A stretch of DNA of 64,000 bases from Vibrio metoecus (lineage in GTDB: Bacteria > Pseudomonadota > Gammaproteobacteria > Enterobacterales > Vibrionaceae). The position numbers and the translations under genes were made by a program. Where the stretch lies: positions 1,302,001 through 1,366,000 of the forward strand of contig NZ_CP035686.1 in the NCBI RefSeq assembly GCF_009665255.1, written 5' to 3'. Positions 16,847 through 26,408 of this stretch are shown in pieces. The notes below the pieces were generated by a model. It was given only the letters and a program-made list of their open reading frames with translations, ran no database searches and was not told the DNA's origin. The stretch's first letter is position 1. Every line of letters starts with the position of its first letter.

Positions 16847-18583
16847 ATGACCCAACTCTCGTTTAAGAACAAGATAATTTCTCTGATCATCGCGATTATC
16901 TCGCTGACCATCATCACCTCATATTTTAGTGTTAACCATTTTATCAGCCGTTACATCCAGAACGCCGATAGCCACAACATCACACATAACATTGACTTAA
17001 TGCAGCGTAAGCTCGAAAACGAACTGAACAGTAAGTTAGCTCTCGCGCAAAGTTTGAATTTCAGCATGATGGATATTGGTGAAACCAAAGCCAGTTCGGG
17101 CTTCGATAAAATCATTAAGATCGTCAACGGATATGCCTTTGATGATACAGGCAATATGAGCGAAGAAGATGCACAGCAGTACGTGAGTCTCGCTGAAAAT
17201 CATGGTGATGCTGTGGTGGTTAGCCCAGTGACATTGCATGAGGGGCAGCCGACGATTACTTTTTCAGTCAAGCGTTTTGATGACTCGGTTGATTTCTTCG
17301 TGTTCAACCTTTCCGCCTTTAGCCAAATGATGATCGATTACGCAACTGAAGGTAGCTTTGCAGAGTTGATGGCCAATGGCAGTGTGATTTTTACTAATAA
17401 ACAGGGTGAGAATCTCACGCCGATTATTCGCCCAATCAATTTTGCAGGACAAGATTGGCAATTGATTGGCTACATCGATTTAGCCGCTATTCAGGCCAAT
17501 ACCGATCAGCTCAACTGGAGAATTACCCTCGCGCTTCTCGTCTGTGCCTCGGTCATTATTGTTGCCAGTGTTGTCATGCTGCACGTCTCTTTTAAGCCAT
17601 TGAGCCGCCTCAACGCTTTGGTCGCAGACCTATCACAAGGTAATGGTGATTTGACCCAACGCCTTGCGGTGGAATCAAACGATGAAATCGGTCACATCTC
17701 TCACTCCATCAACCTTTTCATTGAGAAACTGCAACAGATGTTTATTGAAGTGGCAGATTCATCGAAAGGAATTGATCATGCGGTGATGCATTTAAGCAAT
17801 CAGGCGCGGTCTAATCTCAATACACTGAACCAACATACGCAAGAAACTGAACAAGCCATTACCGCCATTGAAGAAATGAGCGCCAGTGCAAGTGCTATTG
17901 CGCAGAGTGCGGATGATGCTGCGCTATTGACAGAACGAACCAATCGCTACGCTGATCAATCAAAGCAAACCGTTAGCGGAGCCGTAAACAGTGTGAACGG
18001 GCTAGTGACCCAAGTCTCCTCCATGGCGGAAACGATCACGCGCATGAGCGAGGACACAAAACAGATCACCACCGTATTACAAGTCATCGGCGCGATTGCA
18101 GAACAAACTAACCTACTGGCGCTCAACGCAGCAATTGAAGCTGCTCGTGCTGGTGAACAAGGTAGAGGTTTTGCGGTAGTCGCTGATGAAGTTCGTGCAT
18201 TAGCCTCTCGCACACAGCAAAGCACTTCGCAAATTAATGACATGCTAGCGACGTTGAAAACCACTACGGAAAACGTAGTAAAAGAAATGGATTCAACCCG
18301 TATTCACAGCGAAGAAACAGCTGAACGCACTAATCATGTGATGGACTCGCTCAACGTGGTTACCGATTCGGTAGTAGAAATCAACAATCTCAATACCTTA
18401 ATCGCGACCTCAGCGATGGAGCAGCGCCAAGTAACGCAAGAAGTGAGCAAAAACATGGCAGCAATTCAAGAGATGGTGCGCGAACTTAACAACAACGCGG
18501 CGCAAGTGACTTCCGTCAGTGATGAGTTGCAAAACACCTCCCACGGGTTAGGGGATGTCGTGGGACGATTTAGGGTGCAGTAA
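16847..18583 (+). CDS. Methyl-accepting chemotaxis protein
   Basis: 578-residue transmembrane chemoreceptor. TM1 lies at about residues 9-31 (IISLIIAIISLTIITSYF). A small periplasmic sensor domain follows to about residue 220 and TM2 at about 222-247 (ITLALLVCASVIIVASVVML). Then come HAMP (LSRLNALVADLSQGNGDLTQRL) and the cytoplasmic hairpin with the conserved tip EQTNLLALNAAIEAARAGE. The ATG follows AAGGATGTAAAGTGCT. The upstream 190 bases hold no other gene. The ligand cannot be named from sequence. Confidence 0.95.
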   Translation: MTQLSFKNKIISLIIAIISLTIITSYFSVNHFISRYIQNADSHNITHNIDLMQRKLENELNSKLALAQSLNFSMMDIGETKASSGFDKIIKIVNGYAFDDTGNMSEEDAQQYVSLAENHGDAVVVSPVTLHEGQPTITFSVKRFDDSVDFFVFNLSAFSQMMIDYATEGSFAELMANGSVIFTNKQGENLTPIIRPINFAGQDWQLIGYIDLAAIQANTDQLNWRITLALLVCASVIIVASVVMLHVSFKPLSRLNALVADLSQGNGDLTQRLAVESNDEIGHISHSINLFIEKLQQMFIEVADSSKGIDHAVMHLSNQARSNLNTLNQHTQETEQAITAIEEMSASASAIAQSADDAALLTERTNRYADQSKQTVSGAVNSVNGLVTQVSSMAETITRMSEDTKQITTVLQVIGAIAEQTNLLALNAAIEAARAGEQGRGFAVVADEVRALASRTQQSTSQINDMLATLKTTTENVVKEMDSTRIHSEETAERTNHVMDSLNVVTDSVVEINNLNTLIATSAMEQRQVTQEVSKNMAAIQEMVRELNNNAAQVTSVSDELQNTSHGLGDVVGRFRVQ

Positions 18584-18616
18584 CCTTCCACCTAACAAGA
18601 CTCATCAGCTCGATGG

Positions 18617-18654
18617 AATAACGGCGTAACACCCTTGGGTATTACGCCGTTATT
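18617..18654. terminator. Bidirectional hairpin terminator
   Basis: 13-bp stem AATAACGGCGTAA / TTACGCCGTTATT between the chemoreceptor gene (+) and the convergent vceB gene (-). Confidence 0.75.
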
Positions 18655-18656
18655 AT

Positions 18657-20192
18657 TTAATGCACTGCGGATGTATCCACAGCCTTTTTTGGTCTGGGTG
18701 CAAACCAGATCATGCATGCCGCAAAAGCAAAGATCAGAGCAATCACGATAAATAGCTGGTTGGTTGCCACCATCACACTCTGATTTTGTAGCATCCAATC
18801 CATCGCCGATCGGCTCTGCTCAGCACTCATCCCTGAACTTTGCATGGCCTGAGTAGCCATTCCGGCTTTATCAGTTAAACCTGCCAACTCAGCATGAACA
18901 TAACGTGTTTCATGTTCCCACGATGTATTGATCATCGAGGTAGCAAAGGCACCAGACAAGGTTCGGATAAAGTTCATCAAGCCGGCAGCCGATTCTATTT
19001 CATGGGGTTTCACGCTACCTAAGGCAATCGCAGTCAATGGCACAAAGAACAACGGCATGCCGATGCCTTGGAAGAATAAAGGCCAACTGATTTGCGAGAA
19101 CGTCATGTCCACCGTGTTAAAACCGCGCATGAAAGTCCATAGCCCTAACCACATTACGCCGAAGAAAACGAACGGCCGCGGATCAAACTTAGACGACAAA
19201 TTTGCCACAATAGGTGCCAAAAATACCGCTAAAATCCCCATTTTTGCGGTTGCTTGGCCTGAGATAGTCGCGGTGTAACCCATATAGATTTGTAACCACA
19301 ACGGTGTCAGTACCGAGATACTAAAAAAAGCACCAAAAGCGAGTGACAACGTCACCATACTCATGCTGTAACCGCGATGTCGGAATACCTTTAAATCCAC
19401 CACCGGATTACGTTCCGTCAATTCCCAAATCAAGAACGCGATAAAGCCAATCACGGCAATCGCTGCCAACATCACAATACGTGAGGATTCAAACCAATCA
19501 TGATCTTTACCTTCATCCAACATCAATTGCAGTGCCGCGACCCACACAACCAGTAGCGCCAGCCCCACTTTATCAATTTTTGAATGTTTGGTTTTGGTTT
19601 CAAATTTTCTCAGTAGCTTCCAACACAGCAGTGCTGCCGCAATCGCAAAAGGCATTTTGATGAAAAAGATGTACGGCCAACTGAGCTGATCACACAGAAC
19701 GCCCCCTAAAATTGGCCCCATAATCGGCGCGACAAGCGTGGTCATCGACCAAATACCAATCGCAGCATGGCTTTTGTTTTTCGGGAAAATCCGAATCATC
19801 AAGGTCTGCGAGAGTGGCATTAAAGGCCCGCCGGCAAAGCCGAGAAAGATCCGGAACATCACCAACATATTCATGCTATTGGCCAAACCGCAAAGCAGAG
19901 AGAAAACACCAAATAACAGAAAACAGGTAACAAAAACCCGAATAGAACCAAACCGCGAAGCCAACCACCCAGTAAGAGGCACTGAAATCGCTTCTGCAAC
20001 CGCATAAGAGGTGATGACATAAGTCCCTTGGCTGGTTGACGTGCCTAAGCTCCCTGCAATACTTGAAACCGATACGTTAGCGATGGTCGTATCTAAAATT
20101 GCGAGAAAATTCGCCATTGCCAGACATAAGGCACCGAAAAACAGTGCCCATCCTGATAAGGGTTGAATCTCATTGTCAGTGTTATGACTCAT
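18657..20192 (-). CDS. vceB: Multidrug efflux MFS transporter VceB (EmrB/DHA2 type)
   Basis: 511-residue inner-membrane drug:proton antiporter with 14 predicted helices. DHA2/EmrB motifs are LDTTIANVSVSSIAGSLG (motif D1, about 28-45), LASRFGSIRVF (motif A) and GIWSMTTLVAPIMGPILGG (motif C). It works with the membrane-fusion protein VceA and the outer-membrane channel VceC to export hydrophobic compounds and bile salts. It lies 9 bases downstream of vceA in the vceCAB operon; vceR is divergent at the far end. Confidence 0.93.
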   Translation of the reverse strand: MSHNTDNEIQPLSGWALFFGALCLAMANFLAILDTTIANVSVSSIAGSLGTSTSQGTYVITSYAVAEAISVPLTGWLASRFGSIRVFVTCFLLFGVFSLLCGLANSMNMLVMFRIFLGFAGGPLMPLSQTLMIRIFPKNKSHAAIGIWSMTTLVAPIMGPILGGVLCDQLSWPYIFFIKMPFAIAAALLCWKLLRKFETKTKHSKIDKVGLALLVVWVAALQLMLDEGKDHDWFESSRIVMLAAIAVIGFIAFLIWELTERNPVVDLKVFRHRGYSMSMVTLSLAFGAFFSISVLTPLWLQIYMGYTATISGQATAKMGILAVFLAPIVANLSSKFDPRPFVFFGVMWLGLWTFMRGFNTVDMTFSQISWPLFFQGIGMPLFFVPLTAIALGSVKPHEIESAAGLMNFIRTLSGAFATSMINTSWEHETRYVHAELAGLTDKAGMATQAMQSSGMSAEQSRSAMDWMLQNQSVMVATNQLFIVIALIFAFAACMIWFAPRPKKAVDTSAVH

Positions 20193-20201
20193 GAATTCAC
20201 C

Positions 20202-21389
20202 TTAGCCTTGCGTTGAGGCTTTCGCGGCGCGGTATTGGGCTAAGGTTTGCGGATCCGTATTACCTGCAGTATCTACCGTGGCAATCATAGATAACCCGAC
20301 TTGCAATGGGTAGGCTTGCAGATCTTTAGGGTCCAGCTCGATACGGATCGGTAGACGCTGTACCACTTTAATCCAGTTCCCTGTTGCATTTTGCGCCGGG
20401 ATCATGGAAAACGCAGAGCCCGTGCCGCCAGAGAAACCAACAACCACTCCATGATAGGTCACTTCATCACCATACAGATCTGCTGTTAACGTCACCGGTT
20501 GGCCTACTTTCACGTTGCGAAGTTCCACTTCTTTAAAGTTCGCATCGACATAAATCTGAGTCGTCGGCACTACGGTCATTAATGGCATACCCACTTGTAC
20601 ACGACGCCCAACTTGCACCTGACGCTTAGCAACCACACCACTGATCGGCGCGCGAATAACCGTCCGTTCGAGATCGATTTTCGCTTGTTCATAACGCGCT
20701 TTTGCCAGTAAGACTTCCGGGTTACTGTCTACGGTCGTGTTATCAGTCAACGCAGCATTGGCTTTTTGTGAGCCGATGGTCGATAGTTTGGTCGCCTGAG
20801 CTTGAGCCATAGCGGCTTTTGCGGCGTTAAAGTTCGCTTGAGCCTGTGCAAACCCTGTTTTGGCATTCGTCAGCTCTTCACCAGACACGGATCCCGAACG
20901 CACTAAATCTTCCCGACGAGATAAATCGATTTTGGCGCGCTCAAAATCCGCTTGTGCGGCTTTAAATTGCGCTTTCACGCGCTGTTCATTGGCTTCTTGG
21001 GCTTCTACCATCGCGGTCAACCCTTCATCATTTGCTAGATAGCTACGCACACGGCGTTCTGCGAGAGCCAAATCCGCTTCAGCTTGGAGCAAAGCCAATC
21101 GCGCATCAGTATCATCCAACTGCACAAGTACATCACCTTGTTTGACATACTCGGTGTCCACCACATTCACTTGCGCGATAATCCCGCCCACGGCTGGCGT
21201 GACTTCGGCGATTTCAGCTGCCGCATAAGCATTGTCGGTTGAAATGTAGCGTGACCCGATAAAGTGCCAATAGAGTGCATAGCTCCCCCCTGCAACCACA
21301 ATTGCGGCCGCTAATCCGAGAAACCCTTTTTTACGCGACTGAGCTGCGCGTTCACCATCAAACTCGGTGTCAGTATTATTTGAATTCAT
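20202..21389 (-). CDS. vceA: Efflux membrane-fusion protein VceA
   Basis: 395-residue HlyD/EmrA-type adaptor. One N-terminal membrane helix (GFLGLAAAIVVAGGSYALYWHF) is followed by a biotinyl-lipoyl half (GGIIAQVNVVDTEYVKQGDVLVQLDD), a long alpha-hairpin (about 95-200), and the second lipoyl half and beta-barrel (VIRAPISGVVAKRQVQVGRRV). It bridges VceB and VceC across the periplasm. Start choice: ATG at 21389, 13 bases past the vceC stop. An in-frame TTG at 21422 overlapping vceC would add 11 residues and cannot be ruled out. Confidence 0.9.
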   Translation of the reverse strand: MNSNNTDTEFDGERAAQSRKKGFLGLAAAIVVAGGSYALYWHFIGSRYISTDNAYAAAEIAEVTPAVGGIIAQVNVVDTEYVKQGDVLVQLDDTDARLALLQAEADLALAERRVRSYLANDEGLTAMVEAQEANEQRVKAQFKAAQADFERAKIDLSRREDLVRSGSVSGEELTNAKTGFAQAQANFNAAKAAMAQAQATKLSTIGSQKANAALTDNTTVDSNPEVLLAKARYEQAKIDLERTVIRAPISGVVAKRQVQVGRRVQVGMPLMTVVPTTQIYVDANFKEVELRNVKVGQPVTLTADLYGDEVTYHGVVVGFSGGTGSAFSMIPAQNATGNWIKVVQRLPIRIELDPKDLQAYPLQVGLSMIATVDTAGNTDPQTLAQYRAAKASTQG

Positions 21390-21402
21390 TGAAGATAACC
21401 CA

Positions 21403-22857
21403 TTAAGATTCTGTTGTTTCAAAACCGCCGCCTAGCGCATGGATCAGCGCCAAATCTAGGCTGAAAGCGCGTGATTGCAAATTGACTAACGCTCTTTGGT
21501 TACTGAGTAAGGATTCTTCAGCCACCAAAACATCCAGATACGTGGCTAAGCCACCTTCATAGCGATTTGTCGCAATATGCAATGCTTGCTCAGCTTGCTG
21601 AACGGCTTGTTGTGTTTTGTTAATTCGTGCTTGTAAAGCTTGGCTACTCGTCACCACATCTGCCACTTCATGCAAAGCTTGCACTAACGTGCCATTGTAT
21701 TGAGCGACCGCTTCTTGATAGCGTGCTTCAGCAGAAGTCAGTTGCCCTTCTAAACGCCCCCCAGTAAACAGCGGCAAGTAGATCGCCGGACCAATCGCAC
21801 CAGCGTTATTGCCACTATCAAACAGATGATCCAGACCAAATGCTTGATAACCAATAAACGCGGATAAGGTAACGTCTGGGTAAAACTGTGCTTGAGCAAT
21901 GCCCACCTGTTGTGATGCAGCCTCAGCACGCCAACGTGCTGCAGTAATATCCGCACGATGTCCCAATAACCCAACGCCCGCTTCAGAGGGCAAACCATAA
22001 CGATGAGTTAATTGGATATGCGGTTCAGTAATCATGAGCGCACGATCAGGACCTTGCCCCACTAAAGCGGCCAAAGCATTTTTCTGTAACTGAATAGATT
22101 CATTAATTCCAAGCCATTCGGCTTCCACACTCGCCGCAATCGCTTTCGCTTGGCTTACTGAGCCTAGCGTTTCTAAACCATTGGTATAGCGTTTTTCTAA
22201 AAGCTCAACGGTTTTGTTACGCACTTCCAATGCGGCATGTACTGTGTGTTGATTGGCATAAAGACGAGCCAGCTCAGCATAGGCATTAGCAATTGATGTG
22301 CTGATCATCAAACGCGCTGCCACACCTTCCGCTTCAGCCGCCGCTAATTCAGAAGTCGCCGCCGTCACGGCTGCTCGGTTCTTTCCCCAGAAGTCAAAGT
22401 CATACTGAAAATTTAGGGTCAACGTACCGTAATCATTCCATCCATCTGGCGGCGTGGCTGATTGATAACGTTCGCTAACTTTACTTTCCGTGGCCGATGC
22501 CGCTAACCCGAGATCAAATGATCGAGCCGCTCCTGCCTGACGAGCTAGGCCTTGTGCACCTTTGAGCCGAGCTATAGCGACATCTAATGAGGGTGAGTGC
22601 TGCAGCGCCTCCGCGATCAGTTGGTTTAATTGTTCATCTTGATAGCGTTGCCACCAATTTGCTGATGGCCAGTCCATTTCAGCTTGGTGAGAAAAAATGT
22701 TGGTCGAGCTAAGCTCATTGGCTTCTCGCATCACCGCCAGATCATTGTGATGTTCAGGTACTGAACACCCCGTTAAAACTAAGGCGCTAAGCAGAGAAAT
22801 GGCAAAATAAGGTGCGGCTTTATGCAGCAAACCTACCGATTGAACGCTATTTTTCAC
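21403..22857 (-). CDS. vceC: Outer-membrane efflux channel VceC (lipoprotein, NodT/OprM type)
   Basis: 484-residue outer-membrane factor starting at GTG. The signal ends in a lipobox (LVLTGCSVPEH, cysteine about 31). It has two outer-membrane-efflux repeats with typical segments NQLIAEALQHSPSLDVAIAR, LGHRADITAARWRAEAASQQVGIAQAQFYPDVTLSA and YLPLFTGGR. It forms the trimeric exit duct of the VceAB pump. It is the first gene of the vceCAB operon, directly downstream of the VceR operator. Confidence 0.93.
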   Translation of the reverse strand: MKNSVQSVGLLHKAAPYFAISLLSALVLTGCSVPEHHNDLAVMREANELSSTNIFSHQAEMDWPSANWWQRYQDEQLNQLIAEALQHSPSLDVAIARLKGAQGLARQAGAARSFDLGLAASATESKVSERYQSATPPDGWNDYGTLTLNFQYDFDFWGKNRAAVTAATSELAAAEAEGVAARLMISTSIANAYAELARLYANQHTVHAALEVRNKTVELLEKRYTNGLETLGSVSQAKAIAASVEAEWLGINESIQLQKNALAALVGQGPDRALMITEPHIQLTHRYGLPSEAGVGLLGHRADITAARWRAEAASQQVGIAQAQFYPDVTLSAFIGYQAFGLDHLFDSGNNAGAIGPAIYLPLFTGGRLEGQLTSAEARYQEAVAQYNGTLVQALHEVADVVTSSQALQARINKTQQAVQQAEQALHIATNRYEGGLATYLDVLVAEESLLSNQRALVNLQSRAFSLDLALIHALGGGFETTES

Positions 22858-22869
22858 ATTTGAAAACCT

Positions 22870-22924
22870 TATAACTAAACCGTACTGTACAGTTATACTC
22901 TTGACAGAAGGAAATCGTCAAGAG
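22870..22924. promoter_or_regulatory. VceR operator in the vceR-vceC intergenic region
   Basis: TATAACT (22870-22876) and AGTTATA (22891-22897) bound a 28-bp imperfect palindrome, which agrees with my recollection that VceR binds a 28-bp inverted repeat between vceR and vceC. A second perfect palindrome follows at once: CTCTTGAC (22898-22905) and GTCAAGAG (22917-22924). Confidence 0.75.
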
Positions 22925-22963
22925 AAACTTATCCACAATTTCTAACTGGAAATAGACGATTTT

Positions 22964-23566
22964 ATGCGGGTAAAAAGTGAAGAAAAAAGGCAAGCAATTT
23001 TAGAAATTGCGAAAGATTCCTTTACACAACAAGGCTTTGAGCAAACTTCTATGTCACATATTGCGAAGACATTGGGGGGCTCAAAAGCGACGCTATACAA
23101 CTATTTTAGTTCGAAAGAAGAGATATTTGCTGCCGTTATGCAATCATCAGCTACAGAGCAAATAGCCCTTTCTTTCCTCTCTTTGGACCAAAATCGAGAG
23201 GTAAAACCCGCCCTATTAGAATTTGGTTACAATTTTTTGAACTCTGTTTTAACACCAGATGTGATGGCGATTTATCGCATGGCGATTCACGAAGCAGATC
23301 GTTCTGAAATTGGGCGGCATTATTATGAAAATGGCCCTAAACGGGGTTGGACACGCTTAAGCCGCTATATTGCTTGTCAAATTGAGTGTGGTTCACTGAA
23401 AGAGTGTGATCCTTGGGTCGCCGCCATGCATTTCAAAGCCTTGCTTTCGGCGCAATATTTTGAACCGTTCTCATTAGGTGCCATTGATAAGCCGACACCC
23501 AGTGAACTCAAAGCAACGACCCAGCGGGCGGTAGACGCATTTTTGTGCCTTTACGCGCCAAACTGA
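22964..23566 (+). CDS. vceR: TetR-family repressor VceR
   Basis: 200-residue one-domain regulator. The N-terminal TetR helix-turn-helix covers about residues 8-55 (ILEIAKDSFTQQGFEQTSMS; KATLYNYFSSKEEIFAAVM). The C-terminal half is the ligand-binding and dimer domain. It represses the divergent vceCAB operon until drug or bile compounds bind (established for the family member VceR). The ATG has only a weak upstream GGAA, which would suit low expression. A strong terminator follows. Confidence 0.93.
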   Translation: MRVKSEEKRQAILEIAKDSFTQQGFEQTSMSHIAKTLGGSKATLYNYFSSKEEIFAAVMQSSATEQIALSFLSLDQNREVKPALLEFGYNFLNSVLTPDVMAIYRMAIHEADRSEIGRHYYENGPKRGWTRLSRYIACQIECGSLKECDPWVAAMHFKALLSAQYFEPFSLGAIDKPTPSELKATTQRAVDAFLCLYAPN

Positions 23567-23583
23567 TAGTAAAAGCAAGACAC

Positions 23584-23612
23584 AAAAAAGCCGGGATTCT
23601 CCCGGCTTTTTT
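23584..23612 (+). terminator. Terminator after vceR
   Basis: AAAAAAGCCGGGA-TTC-TCCCGGCTTTTTT, a 13-bp stem with flanking A and T runs. It can also serve the convergent helicase gene. Confidence 0.92.
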
Positions 23613-23636
23613 AATCGCTATTATTTCGATCACTCT

Positions 23637-24833
23637 TTATTGTTCTTGCGTTACACGCTTATGTTTCGGCACATAGTTTAGAATCGAAATTGGCACGGGC
23701 TTTTTAGGCTCAAAACCTTCGACCACTCGGCGCTCAATCAAATGACCTAAACGGCTTTCAATCATGCATAAGTTTTTAAAGTTGTCTTTCGACACAAACG
23801 AAATGGCTTCACCTACCGCATCTGCGCGACCGGTTCGACCAATTCGGTGGACATATTCATCGGCAGGGAAAGGTAAATCGTAGTTCACCACACGAGACAG
23901 CTGCTCAATATCAATTCCTCGCGCCGCAACACCGGTTGCAACCAAGTATTTGATTTTTCCTGCTTTAAAATCGTCAAGCAACTGTGCACGAATCGCTTGG
24001 CTACGGCCGCTATGAAATGCTTCGGCTTGAATCCCGCGCTTTTCTAGCTGTGTTACCAGTTTGGCTGCACCATGCTTGGTTTCGATGAAAATCAGTGCCT
24101 GATCCCACTGCTGTTCAGTAATTAAATGGCTTAGCAACGCCGATTTGGTGTCTTTATCCACCGAGATCAACCACTGGCTGATATTACTTTTTGAAGCTTG
24201 GTTGGCCGCAATAGTAATTTCATAAGGATCATTGACTGCCGTTTTCGCCAGTTCACGAACTTTACGTGACAGTGTCGCGGAAAATAGTAAGAACTGCACT
24301 TCACTTGGCAAGCAATCAATAATTTTATTGATTGCTTCAATAAAGCCCATATCCAACATGCGGTCAGCTTCATCGAGTACCACCATTTCGATTTCTTCGA
24401 AATAGACGGCGCGCTGACCATACAGATCCATCAAACGTCCCGGTGTTGCCACCAACACATCGACACCCTCAATCAAGCGTTGCTTTTGAGTTTGTTCATC
24501 CACACCACCAAATACAGCTAGGCCTTTTAACCCTGTGGCTTTACCGTATTGATCCACTTTTTCCGCTACCTGCATCGCGAGCTCTCGCGTTGGCACAAGA
24601 ATCAATGCGCGAACGCGCTTTTTCCGTTGTGTTTGCCCTTGGCGCAATTTTTCGAGGATCGGCAGGACAAAACTGGCTGTTTTTCCGGTACCGGTTTGCG
24701 CCGCCGCAATAACATCTCGCCCTTGTAAAATAACAGGGATAGCTTGAGTTTGGATTTGAGTTGGAGTTTGGTAACCAAGTTGCGCCACAGTGTGGGTGAG
24801 AACGTCACTTAAACCAAGTTGAGAAAAAGGCAT
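23637..24833 (-). CDS. rhlE: DEAD-box RNA helicase, RhlE-like
   Basis: 398-residue ATP-dependent RNA helicase with all core motifs: Q motif GYQTPTQIQ, motif I AAQTGTGKT, Ia PTRELA, II DEAD, III SAT, V ARGID and VI HRIGRTGR. The short C-terminal tail (FEPKKPVPISILNYVPKHKR) resembles RhlE. The start at 24833 gives the typical MPFSQLGLS opening; an in-frame ATG at 24944 would add 37 residues with no family character. Transcribed alone. V. cholerae has several RhlE paralogues, so the symbol is family level. Confidence 0.88.
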   Translation of the reverse strand: MPFSQLGLSDVLTHTVAQLGYQTPTQIQTQAIPVILQGRDVIAAAQTGTGKTASFVLPILEKLRQGQTQRKKRVRALILVPTRELAMQVAEKVDQYGKATGLKGLAVFGGVDEQTQKQRLIEGVDVLVATPGRLMDLYGQRAVYFEEIEMVVLDEADRMLDMGFIEAINKIIDCLPSEVQFLLFSATLSRKVRELAKTAVNDPYEITIAANQASKSNISQWLISVDKDTKSALLSHLITEQQWDQALIFIETKHGAAKLVTQLEKRGIQAEAFHSGRSQAIRAQLLDDFKAGKIKYLVATGVAARGIDIEQLSRVVNYDLPFPADEYVHRIGRTGRADAVGEAISFVSKDNFKNLCMIESRLGHLIERRVVEGFEPKKPVPISILNYVPKHKRVTQEQ

Positions 24834-25009
24834 GAATTTACTCGAAATAGGTAATCTTAATGGCTGAACCGAATCTTGGCTCACCCGAAAAAACAAGGGT
24901 TGGATTCTACCACCAACCCAGAACAGACTGCGTATTTTTTTCACCCCAGCGTCTTATTAACGCAGGTTGACTAACACCGCCGACATCCCCATCCCTAGGA
25001 ACCTTTGGA

Positions 25010-26305
25010 TTAATCGGCAATCTCACTGACGGTTTTTTGCACATTTTCAGCTGCATTTTGGATCTGTTCAATCAAGCCTTGAGTTTGCAGCAGCATGTCG
25101 TTGAACTCTGTCACTTTCGCTTGGATTTGTTCCATAGTTTCACTGGATTGTGCCGTCAACTCACTGTTACGTTTCACGATATTATCGATTTCACTGGTGG
25201 CTTGACTGGTGTTGGATGCCAAACTGCGCACTTCATCAGCCACCACGGCGAAACCCCGCCCATATTCACCCGCTCGCGCAGCCTCAATCGCCGCATTTAA
25301 CGCTAACAAGTTGGTTTGCTCTGCAATCTTATTAATGGTGATAACGATTTGAGCAATTCGTTGTGATTGAGAAGACAGATCCGTCATCAGCGAATTGGCA
25401 CCAACAATCGATTCCTTGATGCCTCCGGCGATTGTTGCCGCCTCATCAATCATAGTGCGTCCTGACTCTGCCAAATCCACGGTTTCAGCCGAGGTTTGTT
25501 GAGCCATTTGTGAAGCATCCTTGGTCGCTCTCGCTTTCAATACTTGCTCAGTCACATCTGATGCAAATTTAACAACTTGGTTCACTACACCGTCACTAAA
25601 GGTTGGGTTATAGGTCGCCTCTAGCCAAATGTCTCTTCCATGGCCGGTTCTACGGTGAAAAAGCCCTGATTTAAATTCGCCGTTAGCAAGTTCGTGCCAA
25701 AAGTTGGGGTTTTCTTGATAAAACGCGTCATCACAAAACATGCGGTGATGCTTACCTACGATTTCTTCTAACCGATAGCCCATTGCTCTCAAGAAATTAT
25801 CATTGGCATCTTTGACATAACCATCAGGGGTAAAACGAATCACAGCCGAGGAGAGATCTAATGCCGAAAATATTGCCGCTTGTTTATCTGAACGGTTTTT
25901 TTGTTTCGTGACATCGTAAGCCACTTTCGTCACTTTATAGACTTTTCCAGCACTGTTACGAACGGGCATATAAATCGCTTCAATCCAAATGTCTGAGCCA
26001 TCTTTTTTGATGCGGTGGAAGGTTTTACGCTGCGCTTGCCCATGTGCCAAACTTTTCCAAAAATGTGCGTATTCAGGGCCTTTCACCGCCTCTGGGTCAC
26101 AAAACATGCGGTGATGTTGCCCGAGCAGTTCTTCTTTGTTGTAGCCCATCGTATTTAAAAACAGAGAATTGACGTCTAAAATTTTGCCTTGTGGATCAAA
26201 CTCAATGTAAGCCATGTTATTTTTCAGGGCTAAAACCACATCGCCCTCTTGGCTCTGTTGTGGTTCGACTTCCGGTTTCACCGCTCTTTTTTTCCAAAAA
26301 TACAT
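25010..26305 (-). CDS. Soluble PAS-PAS chemotaxis transducer (BdlA-like)
   Basis: 431-residue cytoplasmic receptor with no membrane helix and no HAMP. Two tandem PAS domains (about 25-140 and 145-260) share GxHHRMFC segments (LLGQHHRMFCDPE and IVGKHHRMFCDD). A short MCP signalling hairpin follows, with tip EQTNLLALNAAIEAARAGEYG. Layout and length match BdlA-type transducers, which respond to internal redox or energy cues and influence biofilm dispersal. Start: ATG 26305 preceded by AGGAAG; a GTG six codons upstream is an alternative. Confidence 0.9.
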   Translation of the reverse strand: MYFWKKRAVKPEVEPQQSQEGDVVLALKNNMAYIEFDPQGKILDVNSLFLNTMGYNKEELLGQHHRMFCDPEAVKGPEYAHFWKSLAHGQAQRKTFHRIKKDGSDIWIEAIYMPVRNSAGKVYKVTKVAYDVTKQKNRSDKQAAIFSALDLSSAVIRFTPDGYVKDANDNFLRAMGYRLEEIVGKHHRMFCDDAFYQENPNFWHELANGEFKSGLFHRRTGHGRDIWLEATYNPTFSDGVVNQVVKFASDVTEQVLKARATKDASQMAQQTSAETVDLAESGRTMIDEAATIAGGIKESIVGANSLMTDLSSQSQRIAQIVITINKIAEQTNLLALNAAIEAARAGEYGRGFAVVADEVRSLASNTSQATSEIDNIVKRNSELTAQSSETMEQIQAKVTEFNDMLLQTQGLIEQIQNAAENVQKTVSEIAD

Positions 26306-26408
26306 ATACAGGCTTCCTGTCACTCAAATCCCGCTCAAGGTTGCGGGCTGCGCATTTTGTGATTTTATTGTTATAAATAACAAGTTGTTTTCAGTATAGA
26401 CAACATTT

